In this document: piece by piece, positions 15,803-17,877 of the stretch
Layout: every line of letters starts with the position of its first letter
Numbering within the stretch: the first letter of the stretch is position 1
Assembly: GCA_021734595.1 (NCBI GenBank)
Contig: JAIPIO010000031.1
Coordinates: 1 to 17,877 of the forward strand
DNA from: Kiritimatiellales bacterium
GTDB taxonomy: Bacteria > Verrucomicrobiota > Kiritimatiellia > Kiritimatiellales > Pontiellaceae
Direction: 5' to 3'
DNA length: 17,877 bases
Notes under the pieces: generated by a model
The model's database searches: none
The model's input: only the letters and a program-made list of their open reading frames with translations
What the model was told of the DNA's origin: nothing
Program-made: the position numbers and the translations under genes

Positions 15803-15848
15803 TTCCAGACACTGGAAAGTTTGTCTTTTATAGTTCCATGCATTGGAA
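15803..15848. repeat. Two phased copies of TTCCA-N5-TGGAA at the pcnB promoter
   Basis: Exact copies lie at 15803-15817 (central GACAC) and 15834-15848 (central TGCAT), 31 bp apart, three helical turns. The first overlaps the predicted -35 box of pcnB. The second begins at the last base of the predicted -10 box and covers the predicted start site. The second copy is itself a perfect 15-bp palindrome apart from its central base. Confidence 0.9.
15806..15834 (+). promoter_or_regulatory. Candidate sigma-70 promoter of pcnB
   Basis: CAGACA (15806-15811, four of six matches to TTGACA), a 17-bp spacer, then TATAGT (15829-15834, five of six matches). Transcription would start about 15841, leaving a leader of about 23 nt. 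A protein bound to the flanking palindromes would compete with RNA polymerase here. Confidence 0.5.
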
Positions 15849-15863
15849 TACTCTCTGCTCCCG

Positions 15864-17066
15864 ATGAATCCCGTAATACTTAAACGACCCGAACATAATA
15901 TCAGCCGCAAGAACATCAGTGCTGCTGCCATCAAAGTACTATACAGACTGAAAGATGCCGGCTACACGGCCTATATTGCCGGCGGCGGCGTCCGCGACCT
16001 GTTGCTCGAGCGTCATCCCAAGGATTTCGACATTGCCACCGATGCCACCCCGAACGAGCTCAGGAAGATCTTCAGGAATTGCCGACTTGTAGGACGTCGC
16101 TTCCGGCTCGCCCATATCCTTTTCCGCGGCGAGGTCATAGAAACCTCCACCTTCCGCGCCCCCGCCCCGCATGAGGACGACAAGGTCTCCGAAAACACCT
16201 TCCGCGCCGAAAAAGACGGTCTGGTGGTGCGCGACAATGTTTTCGGAAGCCCGGAACAGGACGCCATGAGGCGCGACTTCACCATCAACGCCCTCTTTTA
16301 CAATATTGCCGACTTTTCCGTCATCGACTACGCCGGCGGTTTGGAGGATCTCAAGAAAAAGATAATCCGTGTGATCGGCGATCCCGACCAGCGCTTTGCC
16401 GAGGATCCCGTTCGCATGATCCGCGCCGCACGCTTTGCCGGCACGTTGGGATTCGAAATTGAACAGAAAGCCTATGAAGCCATCTCACGCAACCGCGACA
16501 AGCTTGAGCTCGCTTCCCAATCGCGCATGTATGAAGAAGTCCAGAAGCTCTTCTTCTGCGGCCATGCCGAACAGGTTTTCCAATGTCTGGAAAAAACCGA
16601 CCTGCTCCATCCGATGTTCCACGACTTTTCGCACTGGATCGATGAAGACAAGGCGCGCCACGACTGGGTGATCAAAACCCTTCAGCAGATGGATCGCTGG
16701 CGGACCGCCAAGCTCGATGTGCACCCCGCCCTCCTGTTTGCGCTGCTGTTCGGCGAATACCACGAAACGCTGGTCAAGGAACTGGTTGATTCCGGCCACT
16801 CGCCCCACGACGCCGCAACAACCGCCATCCACCGCCATCTAAGGAAAGTAAACGAACGCGTCCGCATTCCAAAAACGGTCATGCACCAGATCAGCGATAT
16901 CATGGCGCACCAGCTGCGTTTTGAAAAAACCAAGGGGCACCGCCCCAAGCGTTTTATGCAAAGCCGGGGATTCCTCGATGCCTTCCTCTACTTTAAAATC
17001 TCTTCAAAAACCCAAAACCGCAACCTGGAACTGCTGGAATTCTGGGAAACGCGTCGCAAGCAATAA
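15864..17066 (+). CDS. pcnB: Poly(A) polymerase-type nucleotidyltransferase (PcnB)
   Basis: A 400-residue class II nucleotidyltransferase that adds 3' poly(A) tails to RNA and promotes its decay. ATG 15864 is chosen because homology to PcnB begins directly after it (PEHNISRKNISAAAIKVLYRL). The upstream TTG at 15843 lies inside a palindrome copy. A strong Shine-Dalgarno sequence is absent. Motifs from ATG 15864: GGGVRDLL at 40-47; catalytic D54 and D56 in KDFDIATD; LVGRRFRLAH at 75-84, which in PcnB distinguishes poly(A) polymerases from CCA-adding enzymes; RRDFTINAL at 136-144; EDPVRMIRAARF at 180-191. The basic C-terminal region (GHRPKRFMQSRGF) probably binds RNA. Residues 239-243 (FQCLE) are encoded by one copy of the window's palindrome family. 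The gene converges on murC with a 45-bp gap that shows no obvious terminator. Confidence 0.93.
   Translation: MNPVILKRPEHNISRKNISAAAIKVLYRLKDAGYTAYIAGGGVRDLLLERHPKDFDIATDATPNELRKIFRNCRLVGRRFRLAHILFRGEVIETSTFRAPAPHEDDKVSENTFRAEKDGLVVRDNVFGSPEQDAMRRDFTINALFYNIADFSVIDYAGGLEDLKKKIIRVIGDPDQRFAEDPVRMIRAARFAGTLGFEIEQKAYEAISRNRDKLELASQSRMYEEVQKLFFCGHAEQVFQCLEKTDLLHPMFHDFSHWIDEDKARHDWVIKTLQQMDRWRTAKLDVHPALLFALLFGEYHETLVKELVDSGHSPHDAATTAIHRHLRKVNERVRIPKTVMHQISDIMAHQLRFEKTKGHRPKRFMQSRGFLDAFLYFKISSKTQNRNLELLEFWETRRKQ
16578..16592. repeat. Single TTCCA-N5-TGGAA copy inside pcnB
   Basis: An exact copy with central ATGTC, identical to the copies at 5535 and 9281. It is read in the phase TTC-CAA-TGT-CTG-GAA, encoding FQCLE at residues 239-243. 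It falls in a helical stretch before LLHPMF. Confidence 0.9.
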
Positions 17067-17111
17067 CCCCCCGCAGGCACCCCAGCGAGGAATCGAAACC
17101 AGAACCTTTCA

Positions 17112-17877
17112 TTAACAACCGTGGAATTTACCGGCCCTCTCGGCGATCATTTCAATATCCCCCGCACCGATAATGAGGAGCAGGTCGCCGGGACGAAGCT
17201 CGGTCTTGATGTCGGCCCACGCGGTTTCCAGAGTCTGGAAGTTTTTTATCCGGTTTTTCCAATCCCTGGAGAACTTTTTCCAAAGGTCGGAAGTCGTTCC
17301 TCCGGCGATGGGTTGCTCTGAAGCGGGATAGACGGGAACGAGCCAGAGCTTTTCCAAACCTTGAAAAGCGGGGGGGAAGTCGTCGCCCAATGCCAGCGTG
17401 CGGGTGTAGCGGTGGGGCTGGAAGATTCCAAGAAGGCGTTTGGGCTGCAGCTCCTGCGCGGTCTGTATGAGCGCGGCAATTTCGGTGGGATGATGGGCAT
17501 AGTCCGAGATGATGGTGATTCCCCCTCCTTCGAACACCTTCTCGAAGCGCCGTTTGATCGGCTTCACGTTTTCCAATGCCTGGAAAATTTCCTCATCGGT
17601 TTTCCAATGCCTGGAAACGTTCAATGCGGCGGCGGCGTTCCACTGGTTGTGTTTTCCAGGGAATGGAAGTTTTATTCCAGCCGCTGGAAGAACGTAGGGT
17701 TCGCATTTCGGATTGCCGGAACATACTATTTGGGCAATCGGATCGTTGCCGCAGTAGTGGACTTTTTCTTTTGTGTTTTCGACGAGGGTCTTGAAGCAGC
17801 CGATGAAGGCGGACTCGGAGGCGTGGTGCTCCATGTGGTCGTAGTCAATGTTGGTGATGACGGCAATGTCGGGCGTG
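17112..17877 (-). CDS. murC: UDP-N-acetylmuramate--L-alanine ligase, C-terminal part, 5' end cut by window
   Basis: MurC attaches L-alanine to UDP-MurNAc with ATP, the first peptide step of peptidoglycan synthesis in the cytoplasm. The visible part starts in the central ATPase domain (TPDIAVITNIDYDHMEHH, the Mur-ligase Asn-Asp-His region). It continues through PGKHNQWNAAAAL, IKRRFEKVFEGGG, ISDYAHHPTEI, FQPHRYTRT and VYPASEQPIAGG to the C-terminal GDLLLIIGAGDI, all typical of MurC rather than MurD/E/F. The frame is open to the right edge; the ATG at 17834 is internal. The last codon is TAA at 17114-17112. At least seven copies of the palindrome family lie inside this coding sequence, giving peptides such as FQALE, FQGLE, FQTLE, SRHWK and SRDWK. 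Conserved ligase motifs look intact, so the protein should be functional. Confidence 0.94.
   Translation of the reverse strand, partial: TPDIAVITNIDYDHMEHHASESAFIGCFKTLVENTKEKVHYCGNDPIAQIVCSGNPKCEPYVLPAAGIKLPFPGKHNQWNAAAALNVSRHWKTDEEIFQALENVKPIKRRFEKVFEGGGITIISDYAHHPTEIAALIQTAQELQPKRLLGIFQPHRYTRTLALGDDFPPAFQGLEKLWLVPVYPASEQPIAGGTTSDLWKKFSRDWKNRIKNFQTLETAWADIKTELRPGDLLLIIGAGDIEMIAERAGKFHGC
17226..17292. repeat. Three phased palindrome copies in the 3' part of murC
   Basis: 17226-17240 is exact (GAGTC centre). 17257-17271 (right arm TGGAG) and 17278-17292 (right arm CGGAA) each have one mismatch. Distances are 31 and 21 bp. On the murC strand they encode FQTLE, the SRDWK segment and the SDLWK segment respectively, so two different reading phases are used. 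Confidence 0.8.
17352..17366. repeat. Palindrome copy with one mismatch in murC
   Basis: TTCCA-AACCT-TGAAA differs from consensus at one base and encodes FQGLE on the minus strand. It lies 74 bp from the copy at 17278, close to seven helical turns. Confidence 0.6.
17571..17616. repeat. Two identical phased palindrome copies in murC
   Basis: 17571-17585 and 17602-17616 are both TTCCA-ATGCC-TGGAA, 31 bp apart. Although identical in DNA, they are read in different phases on the minus strand: the first as FQALE, the second within VSRHWKT. Confidence 0.9.
17654..17689. repeat. Two phased palindrome copies near the MurC PGKHN motif
   Basis: 17654-17668 (GGGAA centre) and 17675-17689 (GCCGC centre) are exact at the arms and 21 bp apart; 17654 lies 52 bp from the copy at 17602. 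Both are read in the third phase (LPFPGK, LPAAGI). The first overlaps the conserved PGKHN motif, so part of that match may come from protein conservation. Confidence 0.75.

Noticed and set aside
15843..15863. TTG at 15843 as the pcnB start
   Set aside because: It lies inside a palindrome copy and at the predicted transcription start; family similarity begins just after ATG 15864.
17067..17111. RNA gene or terminator between pcnB and murC
   Set aside because: A C-rich stretch followed by GAATCGAAACC loosely recalls a tRNA 3' half, but there is no acceptor stem or T-arm pairing and only 45 bp are available; no terminator hairpin with a T-run is seen.
17419..17430. TGGAA and TTCCA in reversed order (TGGAAGATTCCA)
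   Set aside because: The arms are inverted relative to the family and closely spaced; it is a different, isolated palindrome in murC coding sequence.
17707..17721. TTCGG-N5-CGGAA, 32 bp from the copy at 17675, as a further palindrome family member
   Set aside because: It differs from the consensus at three of ten arm positions, so it cannot be told from chance despite the suggestive spacing.

Overview
This 17.9 kb window is a chromosomal segment of what is probably a PVC-superphylum bacterium, most likely Kiritimatiellota (a Pontiella-like marine polysaccharide degrader). The taxonomic guess rests on tandem S1-type sulfatases, one with a C-terminal tail typical of PVC secreted proteins (a DxDGxxDxWE-type Asp-rich motif followed by a beta domain), an EF-hand-bearing secreted hydrolase, an isolated prepilin, and moderately high GC. 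No rRNA, tRNA, CRISPR or transposase was seen.

Layout. (1) Positions 1-5475: a plus-strand run of two secreted sulfatases (the first cut by the window edge) and a secreted alpha/beta hydrolase, which looks like part of a sulfated-polysaccharide degradation locus. (2) Positions 5476-6504: a regulatory region with three 15-bp palindromes, an 18-bp perfect palindrome and a sigma-54 promoter driving a small prepilin/pseudopilin gene, followed by a convergent small membrane-protein gene with a strong sigma-70 promoter and almost no leader. (3) Positions 6808-9270: glycogen/maltodextrin phosphorylase. (4) Positions 9363-15293: a tripartite RND efflux operon whose first gene is an in-frame fusion of a MarR-type repressor to a TolC-type outer-membrane protein. 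A 29-bp perfect inverted repeat ends one base before its start codon. The operon continues with a membrane-fusion protein and an RND pump, and all three genes overlap. (5) Positions 15394-17066: a DUF4186 protein and PcnB, a poly(A) polymerase-type nucleotidyltransferase. (6) Positions 17112-17877, minus strand: the C-terminal part of MurC, cut by the window edge.

The most unusual signal crosses gene boundaries. It is a 15-bp interrupted palindrome, TTCCA-R-NNN-Y-TGGAA, present 13 times exactly and at least 4 more times with one mismatch. About 0.02 exact matches are expected by chance for ten fixed bases in a window this size. Copies occur between genes and inside pcnB and murC, where they are read in all three phases. 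Neighbouring copies are separated by 21, 22, 31, 52 or 74 bp, close to whole turns of B-DNA. In murC they appear to sit in the alignment without indels. This looks like a dense, helically phased array of binding sites for an unidentified dimeric protein, rather than a passive insertion element. The fused repressor/outer-membrane channel is the second most interesting observation.
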